A stretch of DNA of 6,874 nt from Sulfurovum sp. GTDB lineage: Bacteria; Campylobacterota; Campylobacteria; Campylobacterales; Sulfurovaceae. The position numbers and the translations under genes were made by a program. Below are positions 1 through 6,561 of the stretch, in pieces; the stretch's first letter is position 1, and every line of letters starts with the position of its first letter. A model generated the notes under the pieces. That model did no database searches. It was given only the letters and a program-made list of their open reading frames with translations, and was not told the origin of the DNA. The stretch covers positions 1 through 6,874 of the forward strand of contig JALVGO010000282.1 in assembly GCA_027029065.1 (NCBI GenBank), in the 5' to 3' direction.

Positions 1-2
1 TC

Positions 3-119
3 TTAGTGGTGGGGTTAGAGGGAGGGTCATACCCAGCTCCATTCCGAACCTGGAAGTCAAGCCTCCCATCGCCGATAATACTGCCGGGTCCCCTGGTGGG
101 AATGTAGGTCGCTGCCACT
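3..119 (+). rRNA. rrf: 5S ribosomal RNA
   Basis: This is the 5S RNA of the large ribosomal subunit. The conserved core CCGAACCTGGAAG followed by tcaagc is visible at 44-62, and the closing part TGGGAATGTAGGTCGCTGCC at 97-116 is typical of 5S in Campylobacterota. The outer helix can be paired: AGTGGT at 5-10 with GCCACT at 114-119, including one G-U pair. The gene therefore looks complete or nearly so, although its first bases lie at the window edge and the exact 5' end is not certain. It is probably the last gene of an rRNA operon whose 16S and 23S genes lie upstream, outside the window. No tRNA follows it. Confidence 0.93.
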
Positions 120-476
120 TTGAGTTTCTTCTTTTTTACTTTTTTACTCTTAACTTTCAATCAAAATATTCTTTATTATATATACGTTTATCTTCCTATC
201 ATACCTATTTGTTATTGGTCTATTCGTGTACTTGACATTCTCTGCCATCTTTATCAAAATAACCTATACATAAAATGTGATTCCCCCTTGATATACACTT
301 CTCTCCCTAACCTCTTGTATGAATATTCATTATCGTATCTCCTGTATAGTTTTGTATTGGCTGTATCTTTCTTTTTTGATGTAGAACTCATCATTTATTC
401 TTATAATGTATATATGTTTTTCTTATGGTAGAGAGAAATATATTGTAGTTACTTTTATATAAATAATAACAATTGA
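120..476. other. AT-rich gene-free stretch after the 5S gene
   Basis: No credible gene is seen here on either strand. The stretch begins with pyrimidine-rich runs (about 122-150, including two T6 runs) that could help end rRNA transcription, but no GC-rich hairpin precedes them apart from the 5S helix itself. A TTG-started open frame (120-431) exists, but it has no ribosome binding site. Its product would be an extreme Phe/Tyr/Leu/Ile mixture, as expected from translating T-rich DNA. A TTGACA at 232-237 lies 17 bases before CAAAAT at 255-260; nothing recognisable follows it. Confidence 0.6.
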
Positions 477-514
477 TTAACTTAAGTTTAATATTGTTAA
501 TTTAAGTATAGAAT
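477..514 (+). promoter_or_regulatory. Porin promoter region with 11-bp direct repeat
   Basis: A -10 candidate TAGAAT (509-514, five of six consensus bases) sits about 65 bases before the porin start. No good -35 box is present, which is usual for housekeeping promoters in Campylobacterota. Two near-identical 11-mers, TTAACTTAAGT (477-487) and TTAATTTAAGT (497-507), lie exactly 20 bp apart and so face the same side of the helix. The first is within a 10-bp palindrome, AACTTAAGTT (479-488). Downstream, TACCC (524-528) and GGGTA (535-539) could form a small hairpin or operator in the leader. The repeat is seen directly; its role as a binding site for a response regulator is inferred. Confidence 0.45.
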
Positions 515-579
515 TAGGTTTTCTACCCTAAACTGGGTATACATGTTTTTTTGGACAAGATTAAATAAAGGAGTTAAAC

Positions 580-2118
580 ATGAAAAAAATTCTTGGTATG
601 TCACTGCTTGCTGCATCGGTTGCAATGGCTGGTGGAAGCAGTTCGACTGCAGAAGAGATAGCAAATCTGCAAAAGCAGATTGACAGACTCAAAGTGAAAC
701 TGGGCAAAGTCAATGCACAATCAGCAAATGACAACATTAAATGGGGTGTTGATCTCAGAACAGCTATTGACAGTGTTGACTATGATATGGCAGATGGAAG
801 ATCAGTCAGCAAAAATGACTTGATGTCCATGCGACTTTGGTTGAATATGGCCTATTCTCCAGATTCACACAATGTCTTTAAAGGACAGCTGTCCATGAAT
901 AAGGCATTTGGTGCAGACTTTGCTGATCCTTTCAATACACCCGGGGGAAACAGAACATTCTCTATGGGAGGTATGTTTGACTGGACCGGTAATGAGGCAT
1001 TGACAGACAATACACTAAAAGTAAGACAGGCATACTGGCTCTATCTTGGTGACAGAGCTTTTGGTCTTGATATGCCATGGACGTTCTCAATCGGTAGACG
1101 TCCGTCTACCAATGGTTTCCTCACAAACCTTAGAGATGATGATCCTGCACAGTCACCTCTTGGACACATTATCAATGTTGAATTTGATGGATTGAGTTCA
1201 AAGCTTGACCTATCAAATCTTACGGGTGTTTCAGGTATGAGTTTTAAGGTCTGTATGGGGCAGGGATCAACAAATGCTGAACCGCTGTTTGCTACGGCTA
1301 CTCCTTATGCAAATGATAATAGTCAGCTAAATGATATCAAACTTGCCGGATTTATTTTTGAACCATACAATGATGGACAAATCATTTCTAAAATTACATG
1401 GTTCAGGGCATACGACCTTCCAGGAATGGAGATGGATAATACCGGTACACCGCTTGGGTTCAGACAGTATGGTGACATGGAAGGCGGTGCAATCTCTGTA
1501 CTGGTTGACGGGTTGACTGAAGACGGTTACTTCTCTGATGTTAAGGTGTTCGGTTCATATGCATACAGTAAAACATTGCCAGACAGCGGTTCCAGCATGC
1601 TTGGTTCAGCTGAGAGTGAAACGGGAACTTCTTACTGGTTTGGTACACAGCTCCCTGTTACAGAAGAGGGAAAACTTGGACTTGAGTATAATCATGGCTC
1701 ACAGTATTGGAGACCGTTTACCTATGCGGAGGATACTATGATCGGTTCGAAACTGGCTGTACGTGGTGATGCCATAGAAGCATACTTCACCTACCAGTTG
1801 ACAGATGCACTGTCTGCACAGATTAGATATACAAAAATCGATTATGATTACACCGGAAGTAATGGCTTCTTTGGAAATACTACCGGTGCTGCGATGAAAA
1901 TTGATGATGTCAAGGCTGGTGCAAAAGCGTGGTCTCAGCTTGGCGGTACTGCGGATCCTGCTTCAGCAGCAAATGTTGTTGGTAACCTTATGGCAAGCGG
2001 TATGACACAGCAGCAGGCTGTTGCAGCTGCTCAGCAGATGGGTATGGCGGCAGCATTCTTGCCAAATATTGTAGAGTCTGCACAAGACTTTAGATTCTAT
2101 ATCCGATATAGATTTTAG
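580..2118 (+). CDS. DUF3373-type outer-membrane porin-like protein
   Basis: Probable outer-membrane beta-barrel protein of 512 residues. The start is set by AAGGAG at 568-573, seven bases ahead of the ATG. Residues 1-17 form a Sec signal peptide with a likely cut at AMA|GG. Residues 24-46 (AEEIANLQKQIDRLKVKLGK and onward) form a short coiled coil, as in trimeric porins with a periplasmic N-terminal helix. The rest is rich in alternating aromatic and polar segments, and the chain ends in FRFYIRYRF with the terminal Phe expected of a BamA-inserted barrel. The overall pattern (MRLWLNMAYSP, SIGRRPSTNG) resembles the DUF3373 family, which I recall from Campylobacterota; substrate and channel activity are unknown. 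An odd Ala/Gln/Met-rich helical segment at about 448-503 interrupts the last strands. The gene seems monocistronic, with its own promoter and two downstream hairpins. Confidence 0.82.
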   Translation: MKKILGMSLLAASVAMAGGSSSTAEEIANLQKQIDRLKVKLGKVNAQSANDNIKWGVDLRTAIDSVDYDMADGRSVSKNDLMSMRLWLNMAYSPDSHNVFKGQLSMNKAFGADFADPFNTPGGNRTFSMGGMFDWTGNEALTDNTLKVRQAYWLYLGDRAFGLDMPWTFSIGRRPSTNGFLTNLRDDDPAQSPLGHIINVEFDGLSSKLDLSNLTGVSGMSFKVCMGQGSTNAEPLFATATPYANDNSQLNDIKLAGFIFEPYNDGQIISKITWFRAYDLPGMEMDNTGTPLGFRQYGDMEGGAISVLVDGLTEDGYFSDVKVFGSYAYSKTLPDSGSSMLGSAESETGTSYWFGTQLPVTEEGKLGLEYNHGSQYWRPFTYAEDTMIGSKLAVRGDAIEAYFTYQLTDALSAQIRYTKIDYDYTGSNGFFGNTTGAAMKIDDVKAGAKAWSQLGGTADPASAANVVGNLMASGMTQQQAVAAAQQMGMAAAFLPNIVESAQDFRFYIRYRF

Positions 2119-2123
2119 TGATA

Positions 2124-2151
2124 GAGCGGCTTTTTGCCGCTTGACTCTTTT
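2124..2151 (+). terminator. Probable terminator of the porin gene
   Basis: AGCGGC (2125-2130) pairs with GCCGCT (2136-2141) across a TTTTT loop, with an extra G-U pair possible at the base. It begins six bases after the stop codon. The tail TGACTCTTTT is only moderately U-rich, so termination may be partial. Confidence 0.6.
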
Positions 2152-2180
2152 ACCAATTTCTACAAAATCTACAGATAATC

Positions 2181-2200
2181 AAGAATTAAAAATTCTTTTT
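2181..2200 (+). terminator. Second, AT-rich hairpin with T tract
   Basis: AAGAATT (2181-2187) and AATTCTT (2191-2197) are perfect 7-bp arms around AAA and run straight into further T residues and ATATTTTATT. The stem is weak because it has one G-C pair, but the U tract is better than that of the hairpin at 2124. It may be a back-up terminator for the porin gene. Confidence 0.4.
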
Positions 2201-2218
2201 ATATTTTATTATGATTTC

Positions 2219-2240
2219 TTAAGTGAAGTTGGACTATAAT
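2219..2240 (+). promoter_or_regulatory. Promoter of the DUF302 gene
   Basis: A perfect TATAAT (2235-2240) lies 71 bases ahead of the start codon, placing transcription start near 2247. No consensus -35 is present 16-18 bases upstream. A TTAAGT hexamer (2219-2224) sits in the spacer/-35 area; the same hexamer occurs twice upstream of the porin gene. Confidence 0.6.
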
Positions 2241-2249
2241 CGACTTGTA

Positions 2250-2268
2250 TTCCCTGATATACAGGGAA
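2250..2268 (+). promoter_or_regulatory. 19-bp inverted repeat, candidate operator
   Basis: TTCCCTGATATACAGGGAA has perfect 7-bp arms (2250-2256 and 2262-2268) around ATATA. It begins about three bases after the predicted transcription start, a classic repressor position. It could alternatively fold as a hairpin in the first 25 bases of the mRNA; the AAAA that follows on this strand argues against a terminator. The regulator is unknown. Confidence 0.5.
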
Positions 2269-2272
2269 AAAA

Positions 2273-2286
2273 GATGCATCTGCATC
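2273..2286 (+). repeat. Short palindrome GATGCATCTGCATC
   Basis: GATGCA and TGCATC form perfect 6-bp arms around TC, and TGCATC is also directly repeated in tandem (2275-2280, 2281-2286). It lies in the leader of the DUF302 gene, four bases after the larger inverted repeat, and ends 15 bases before the ribosome binding site. Its function is not known. Confidence 0.35.
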
Positions 2287-2311
2287 ACTAATTTTATACT
2301 AAAGGAACAAT

Positions 2312-3244
2312 ATGAAACTGATTAAAGGTTTACTTGTGTTGTTGTTGATGCTGTCTGGACTGACTGCTGCTGAAACAAACCATGTGCGGGTATTTTCTGC
2401 AGAAAACAGTGATGGAAAGATTACACCAAAAACGATTCAGGCAGCATTTGAAAAAGCAGGCTTTATGGTGGAAGCTAACAATGATATGCTTACGCCGTTC
2501 AAACGGGACTTTAAGGTTGTGCACCATAAGGTATATAATCTGATGGTACTTTGGGAGAAAGATACGTTCAGAGCACTTAGTGTGAAGTATCCAAAGGTAG
2601 CATTGTTTACACCACTTAGTATGTCTATCTATACTGAGAAAGATGCTACGTCAATCAATGTCTCTTCTATTACTCCGGAGGGTATTGCCTCTATGACTGG
2701 TATCCCGGCGACGGAACCAGCGCTTATCGCACTTGGTGAAAAGATAGAGAAAGTGTTGAAAACTGCTATGCCAAACGGAAAGTTCAAGAAGATGCCTTAC
2801 AAAATGGTAAAAGCTGATGGACCATTGGTTCATGAGGTTGCCTTCACTGTAAAAGGTGATGACTGGGAAGAGGCAAAAGATGATCTTGAAATGGCTTTCG
2901 AAGGTGAGCTTGCACCTAACGGGTTTGTGTCTCCTGCATTTGTGGATCTCAATTATGATCTTGATGAGCATGATATTGAGGCATTCAAATTTTTTGATGC
3001 CTACTCAATCTGTAAAATCCCTGTGATCTATACTGTTTCACAGAAACATCCGGAAGCCGGAGCACTTGCGCCGTGTACAATGTATCTCTATATGAAGAAA
3101 GATGAGAATACAATCCATATGGCATTTCCAACGGTTTACAAGTGGTTCAGTGCTCTGAATATCCAGGATAAAGCATCCAGAGATGTTTTGCTTGATGCAC
3201 AGAAGAAGTTTGAGAATATTCTAAAAAAACTTGGTGCGAAATAA
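2312..3244 (+). CDS. Exported protein with two DUF302-type units
   Basis: This is a 310-residue protein with a Sec signal peptide at 1-19 or 1-20 (hydrophobic LLVLLLMLSG, no lipobox Cys), so probably free in the periplasm. AAGGAA (2302-2307) supports this start. The mature part looks internally duplicated. Residues 74-152 and 230-308 share the pattern Y...TPLSMSIYTEKDATSI versus Y...APCTMYLYMKKDENTI, each followed by a helix ending in a similar (E)KVL or (E)NILKKL motif. This matches tandem DUF302 domains. The family's usual Pro-Cys is kept in the second unit (C255, plus C234) but is Leu102 in the first. The biochemical function of DUF302 is unsettled. The location 0.9 kb from the sox genes, on the same strand, suggests but does not prove a link to sulfur metabolism. 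It is flanked by its own promoter and terminator. Confidence 0.78.
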   Translation: MKLIKGLLVLLLMLSGLTAAETNHVRVFSAENSDGKITPKTIQAAFEKAGFMVEANNDMLTPFKRDFKVVHHKVYNLMVLWEKDTFRALSVKYPKVALFTPLSMSIYTEKDATSINVSSITPEGIASMTGIPATEPALIALGEKIEKVLKTAMPNGKFKKMPYKMVKADGPLVHEVAFTVKGDDWEEAKDDLEMAFEGELAPNGFVSPAFVDLNYDLDEHDIEAFKFFDAYSICKIPVIYTVSQKHPEAGALAPCTMYLYMKKDENTIHMAFPTVYKWFSALNIQDKASRDVLLDAQKKFENILKKLGAK

Positions 3245-3266
3245 GCACTCGCACTTTTGCTTCTTT

Positions 3267-3310
3267 AAAGGACTAAGCCTTAAGGGCAGTCCTTTCTCCT
3301 CTCTTTCCCG
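3267..3310 (+). terminator. Probable terminator of the DUF302 gene
   Basis: AAAGGACT (3267-3274) pairs perfectly with AGTCCTTT (3288-3295), and GCC (3277-3279) can stack inside with GGC (3285-3287). A pyrimidine run (CTCCTCTCTTTCCC) follows rather than a pure U tract. The element begins 22 bases after the stop codon. Confidence 0.6.
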
Positions 3311-3324
3311 AATTTGTAAATTCG
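3309..3324. repeat. CGAATTT-GT-AAATTCG palindrome
   Basis: Perfect 7-bp arms around GT lie between the convergent DUF302 and MOSC genes. It could be a hairpin in either transcript. Neither side carries a clear T tract, so it is not called a terminator. Confidence 0.3.
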
Positions 3325-3401
3325 TACAGCAGTTAAAATATTGTAGGTTTTTCTCTCTGATATGAACCGTTTCTTGCGGGTATTATTAGAAGTATCTATG
3401 G

Positions 3402-3866
3402 TTATGAGAGATTCTCTTGTGTGACATGATACAGAAGAGAGACTGTATCTTCCTGATGGATCTCTCCTGGCTGAGTTACTTTTGCAAAAATACCACGATC
3501 ATTTTTTAGTAGCTTTGGAATACGTTTGTCCAATGCGGAGAGGTGGCTGCAAAGGGTACAGTTTTGGGTGATTTCCAGTATACAGGTGCCTATTTGCAGC
3601 TGTGATCCCAAAGGAAGGCTGTAGGGATTGAAGTCCAGAAGAAGGTTTTCTCCGAGATATCCGTATGGCATAGATATCTTAATCTGCTCCTCTACAAGGT
3701 GGTAACTTTCTATTGAGCTGATCAGTACAGTCCGTTTGATAGCACTACCGTAATGTTTATCTCCCTGTATTCCTTGATGGTCGAGAGTAATCACTGTTTT
3801 TCTGCAAAGTGTATTCAGCTCTTTGTCTGTAATAAAGAGTGCATGAACTTTACCGACTTTTTCCAT
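3402..3866 (-). CDS. Stand-alone MOSC domain protein
   Basis: A 154-residue, single-domain cytoplasmic protein. MOSC domains occur at the C-terminus of molybdenum-cofactor sulfurases and in small proteins thought to handle molybdenum cofactor or cofactor-bound sulfur. Visible family features are GIQGDKHYG at about 32-40, YGYLGENLLLDF in the middle, the segment ITQNCTLCSH with C103 and C106, and RGIFAKVTQPGEI near the end. A longer reading to 3923 would add 19 residues (MCTGLTYDKIYY...) unlike the family; the start at 3866 is preferred because AAAGGA (complement of 3876-3881) lies nine bases ahead and MEKVGKVHALF is where MOSC homology begins. It is transcribed away from soxC across a 267-base divergent region. 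Because SoxC is a molybdenum-cofactor enzyme, a cofactor role is plausible but inferred. Confidence 0.82.
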   Translation of the reverse strand: MEKVGKVHALFITDKELNTLCRKTVITLDHQGIQGDKHYGSAIKRTVLISSIESYHLVEEQIKISMPYGYLGENLLLDFNPYSLPLGSQLQIGTCILEITQNCTLCSHLSALDKRIPKLLKNDRGIFAKVTQPGEIHQEDTVSLLYHVTQENLS

Positions 3867-3894
3867 GATATACAATCCTTTCTTTGGATAATAT

Positions 3895-3905
3895 ATTTTA
3901 TCATA
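3895..3905 (-). promoter_or_regulatory. Weak candidate -10 for the MOSC gene
   Basis: On the minus strand TATGAT (complement of 3900-3905) and the overlapping-adjacent TAAAAT (complement of 3895-3900) are both plausible -10 boxes about 30 bases ahead of the preferred start. No convincing -35 is seen, so the choice between them is open. Confidence 0.3.
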
Positions 3906-3991
3906 AGTTAGTCCTGTACACATGTTCTATTTTTCTGATGAAGATCAAATATTTTACTTATTAAATATTGAAATTTTTAATAATATGTACC

Positions 3992-4026
3992 TATTTGACA
4001 AATATAAATACAGTATACAGTGTATT
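3992..4026 (+). promoter_or_regulatory. Palindrome cluster upstream of the soxC promoter
   Basis: Two inverted repeats lie two bases apart. TATTTGACAAATA (3992-4004) has 6-bp arms around one A. AATACAGTATACAGTGTATT (4007-4026) has 6-bp arms around eight bases and also contains ATACAGT twice in tandem (4008-4014, 4015-4021). The second is centred about 57 bases before the predicted soxC transcription start, a typical activator position. It could serve soxC, the divergent MOSC gene, or both. The binding protein is unknown. Confidence 0.45.
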
Positions 4027-4037
4027 CAGAGTATAGC

Positions 4038-4067
4038 TTGACATTTTAATTCAATTTCGATTACAAT
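4038..4067 (+). promoter_or_regulatory. Sigma-70-type promoter of soxC
   Basis: A perfect TTGACA (4038-4043) is followed after 18 bases by TACAAT (4062-4067), five of six consensus bases. Transcription would start near 4074, leaving a leader of about 60 bases. A consensus -35 is uncommon in Campylobacterota. A small hairpin, AGACA (4071-4075) with TGTCT (4080-4084), lies at the very start of the transcript. Confidence 0.65.
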
Positions 4068-4133
4068 CAAAGACAATAGTGTCTCAACTCTCCTCTGAGT
4101 AACGAGTGCTACGTAAGAAAATAAGGAGGTAAT

Positions 4134-5456
4134 ATGACTAAGATAAGTAAAGCTTCTGAGACTGAGACTGTTCAGTCTAGCAGAAGAGACTTTTTCAAAA
4201 AGTCGGCGGCGTTCTCTGTCAGTGCTATGGCAGCGGCAAGTGTAATGGCGCCTGTAAAAGTAGATGCTGAAGAACTCAAAGGTGACCCGGCAATTCTCGA
4301 AGAGAAACCGTGGGGGACAACTTTTGGGTACCCAGTAACACATAATCTATATGGTCAACCATCACCGTATGAGCACCATGTTACAAGAAGAAATACAAAA
4401 CTGCTCTCTTCCGGGAACTGGTATGCATCGATTGCGATGTGTCCGATTCAGGATATGGAAGGGATCATCACGCCTAATGGACTTTTCTTTAACCGTTGTC
4501 ATGGAGGTACTGCTGAAATTGATCCAAACGAGCATCGCCTAATGATTCATGGATTGGTTGAAAAACCGCTTGTATTGACAATGGACGAACTGAAGCGTTA
4601 TCCGAGTGTAAGTAGAATTCACTTTATTGAGTGTCCGGCAAACGGTGGACCAGAGTGGAGGGGACCACAATTCCCATCTCTGCAGTTTGCAAAAGGGATG
4701 ATGAGCTGTGCACAGTGGACAGGTGTGTATATCAAAGATATCCTCAAAGATCTCGGCTTGAAACCAAATGCGAGATGGATGCTTGCAGAGGGTGCGGACA
4801 ACTCTCATATGGGTAGAACTGTACCTATTGACAAAGTACTTGATGATGCTATGATCGTCTGGGGACAGAATGGTGAAGCACTCAGACCGGAGCAGGGATA
4901 TCCTATCAGACTGCTCGTTCCAGGATGGGAAGGAAACCTGTGTGTCAAGTGGCTGTGTCGTCTTGAGTTCTCTTCTGAGCCATACTATGCAAAAGAAGAG
5001 ACAGCAAAATATACAGCGCTCAAGCCGGACGGTAAAGCGATCCAGCATTTCTATGCAAATGAGGTTAACTCTGTCATTACATCACCATGTCCTGAGAAAC
5101 CATGGACAGATCTCAAAAAAGGTGATGTGGTTGAGATTGAAGGACTTGCATGGTCGGGTATGGGAACGATCGAAGGTGTCGACATCTCTTTTGATGGTGG
5201 TAAAAACTGGGTTGAAGCGAGCCTGAAAGGGCTTGTTCTGCCAAAAGCATGGACACGCTTTAGCTATATCTACAAGTATGAAGGCAAGCCGCTGCTTCTT
5301 TCAAGCCGTGCTAGAGATGATGCTGGACATATTCAGCCAACAGTCAAGCATGAAAGAGAAGTGATGGGTGTAGAGTCGGTATACCATAGAAATGGTATCT
5401 TTACCTGGGAAGTAACTGAAAAAGGGGAGGTGAACAATGTTCAAGTCTTATCGTAA
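4134..5456 (+). CDS. soxC: SoxC, molybdenum subunit of sulfane dehydrogenase
   Basis: SoxC is the catalytic subunit of periplasmic SoxCD, which oxidizes the sulfane sulfur of the SoxY-bound persulfide. The 440-residue chain begins with a twin-arginine signal (SRRDFF, R17-R18; likely cut VDA|EE after 45), expected for a cofactor-loaded protein folded before export. Residues about 100-290 match the sulfite-oxidase-type molybdopterin domain. C167 in HFIECPANGG is the expected molybdenum-ligand cysteine, and VPGWEGNLCVKWL is characteristic. Residues about 305-425 match the dimerization domain (GLAWSGMGTIEGVDISFDGG). A strong AAGGAGGT (4123-4130) precedes the ATG. It is followed by soxD with a 20-base overlap. 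SorA-type sulfite dehydrogenase is the main alternative; the soxD/soxY neighbours and length favour SoxC. Confidence 0.95.
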   Translation: MTKISKASETETVQSSRRDFFKKSAAFSVSAMAAASVMAPVKVDAEELKGDPAILEEKPWGTTFGYPVTHNLYGQPSPYEHHVTRRNTKLLSSGNWYASIAMCPIQDMEGIITPNGLFFNRCHGGTAEIDPNEHRLMIHGLVEKPLVLTMDELKRYPSVSRIHFIECPANGGPEWRGPQFPSLQFAKGMMSCAQWTGVYIKDILKDLGLKPNARWMLAEGADNSHMGRTVPIDKVLDDAMIVWGQNGEALRPEQGYPIRLLVPGWEGNLCVKWLCRLEFSSEPYYAKEETAKYTALKPDGKAIQHFYANEVNSVITSPCPEKPWTDLKKGDVVEIEGLAWSGMGTIEGVDISFDGGKNWVEASLKGLVLPKAWTRFSYIYKYEGKPLLLSSRARDDAGHIQPTVKHEREVMGVESVYHRNGIFTWEVTEKGEVNNVQVLS

Positions 5457-6558
5457 TCTTATGTTGTCAGCAGTTGTTGTTGCCGCTGCTTCGACAACAC
5501 TGTTCGCGGGAAGTGATGCTTCCCGTACCTATGCGAACGGGAAAAAAGTGATTGACGGCGGTTCGACATATCCTGTCAAAAAGGGAATGACATCTCTGTA
5601 TCATGTCAATGAAGAGGCACATAAAGGTGCTATCAAATTTGGCAGAAAACCTACAGCAGATGAGATCAAAGCGTGGGATATCGATGTAATGCCTGACGGT
5701 ACCGGACTTCCTGAAGGGCACGGTACTGTTGAAGAGGGTGATGCACTTTACGAAGAGAAGTGTGCAGCGTGTCACTTTGACTTTGGTACTGGAGGTGCAG
5801 GATATCCTGCACTTCAAAAAGGAAATGCGTATGAAGGGCAAAAGTCATTGACTAACCAGCGTGTCGATGGAAATGATGAAGGTCCTATCAGAGTATTTGG
5901 AACCTACTGGCCGCAGGCAAGTACATTGTGGTGGTACATCAAAACAGGTATGCCGCATCCTGCACCAATGTCACTGACTGATGATGAAGTCTATGCACTT
6001 TGTGCTTATATCATCTCCATCAATGAGATGGAGATAGACGGAGAAGAGCTTGATGATGAGTATGAGCTGAACAGAGAAAAGTTCCTGAAGATCGTTATGC
6101 CAAACAAAGACGGATTTGTACCAAAGATCGATGGGAAAAACGGATTGGAGAATACACGTAAGTATTTCAATGACTTTAAAAACTATGGTAACGGTACACG
6201 CTGTATGAAGAACTGCTTTGACGGAAAACCGGTACTGGCACGTATCAGCGGTACAGGAATCAGTGACTATGAGCCGCCTATCTCTGAAAAGAAAGAGCTT
6301 CCTAAGAAAAAAGCAGGTGCAACGACAGAGCATCCAGGTAAGAAAGCATATGATGCGTCATGTGCAGTCTGCCATGGTACCGATGCAATGGGTGCACCTA
6401 TGGTTGGGGACAAAAAAGCATGGGAAGCAAGACTGAAAAAGGGTATAGACAAGGTATATGACAATGCCATCCATGGTATTAACGGTATGCCACCAAAAGG
6501 CGGCACCTCCCTTCCGGATGATAAGATCAAAGAGATTGTTGACTATATGGTCAGATAA
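5437..6558 (+). CDS. soxD: SoxD, diheme cytochrome c subunit
   Basis: SoxD accepts the electrons released by SoxC and hands them to a respiratory cytochrome. The 373-residue protein has a Sec signal peptide (cut probably LFA|GS after 24), an N-terminal arm of about 70 residues, and two cytochrome c domains. The first has CAACH (C109, C112, H113) with M172 or M178 as likely sixth ligand. The second has CAVCH (C309, C312, H313) with M351 in GINGMPPKGG. An acidic and then Pro/Lys-rich linker (PKKKAG) joins them and carries an extra pair, C256 and C260. The start lies inside the soxC end, with GGAGG (5426-5430) six bases ahead, so the two are probably translationally coupled in a fixed ratio, as befits a complex. 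The size fits the diheme form of the family. Confidence 0.93.
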   Translation: MFKSYRNLMLSAVVVAAASTTLFAGSDASRTYANGKKVIDGGSTYPVKKGMTSLYHVNEEAHKGAIKFGRKPTADEIKAWDIDVMPDGTGLPEGHGTVEEGDALYEEKCAACHFDFGTGGAGYPALQKGNAYEGQKSLTNQRVDGNDEGPIRVFGTYWPQASTLWWYIKTGMPHPAPMSLTDDEVYALCAYIISINEMEIDGEELDDEYELNREKFLKIVMPNKDGFVPKIDGKNGLENTRKYFNDFKNYGNGTRCMKNCFDGKPVLARISGTGISDYEPPISEKKELPKKKAGATTEHPGKKAYDASCAVCHGTDAMGAPMVGDKKAWEARLKKGIDKVYDNAIHGINGMPPKGGTSLPDDKIKEIVDYMVR

Positions 6559-6561
6559 TCA

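Noticed and set aside
232..260. Promoter with TTGACA and CAAAAT in the gene-free stretch
   Set aside because: The -10 is poor and no gene or RNA can be recognised downstream, so it is mentioned but not called as a feature.
120..431. 103-residue open frame after the 5S gene
   Set aside because: It starts with TTG at the very edge of the 5S gene, has no ribosome binding site, and its Phe/Tyr/Leu/Ile-heavy product is what T-rich DNA gives in any open frame.
3867..3923. Longer N-terminus for the MOSC protein
   Set aside because: The extra 19 residues do not fit the family and the upstream ATG has no ribosome binding site, whereas the ATG at 3866 has AAAGGA at nine bases.
2258..4020. Shared TATACAG in the DUF302 and soxC upstream regions as one common operator
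   Set aside because: Only seven AT-rich bases are shared (2258-2264 and 4014-4020), and the surrounding inverted repeats have different arms and spacing.
4539..5048. 169-residue minus-strand open frame inside soxC
   Set aside because: It lies fully opposite a clearly recognised SoxC reading frame, has a Cys/Arg/Phe-rich non-family product, and is a shadow.
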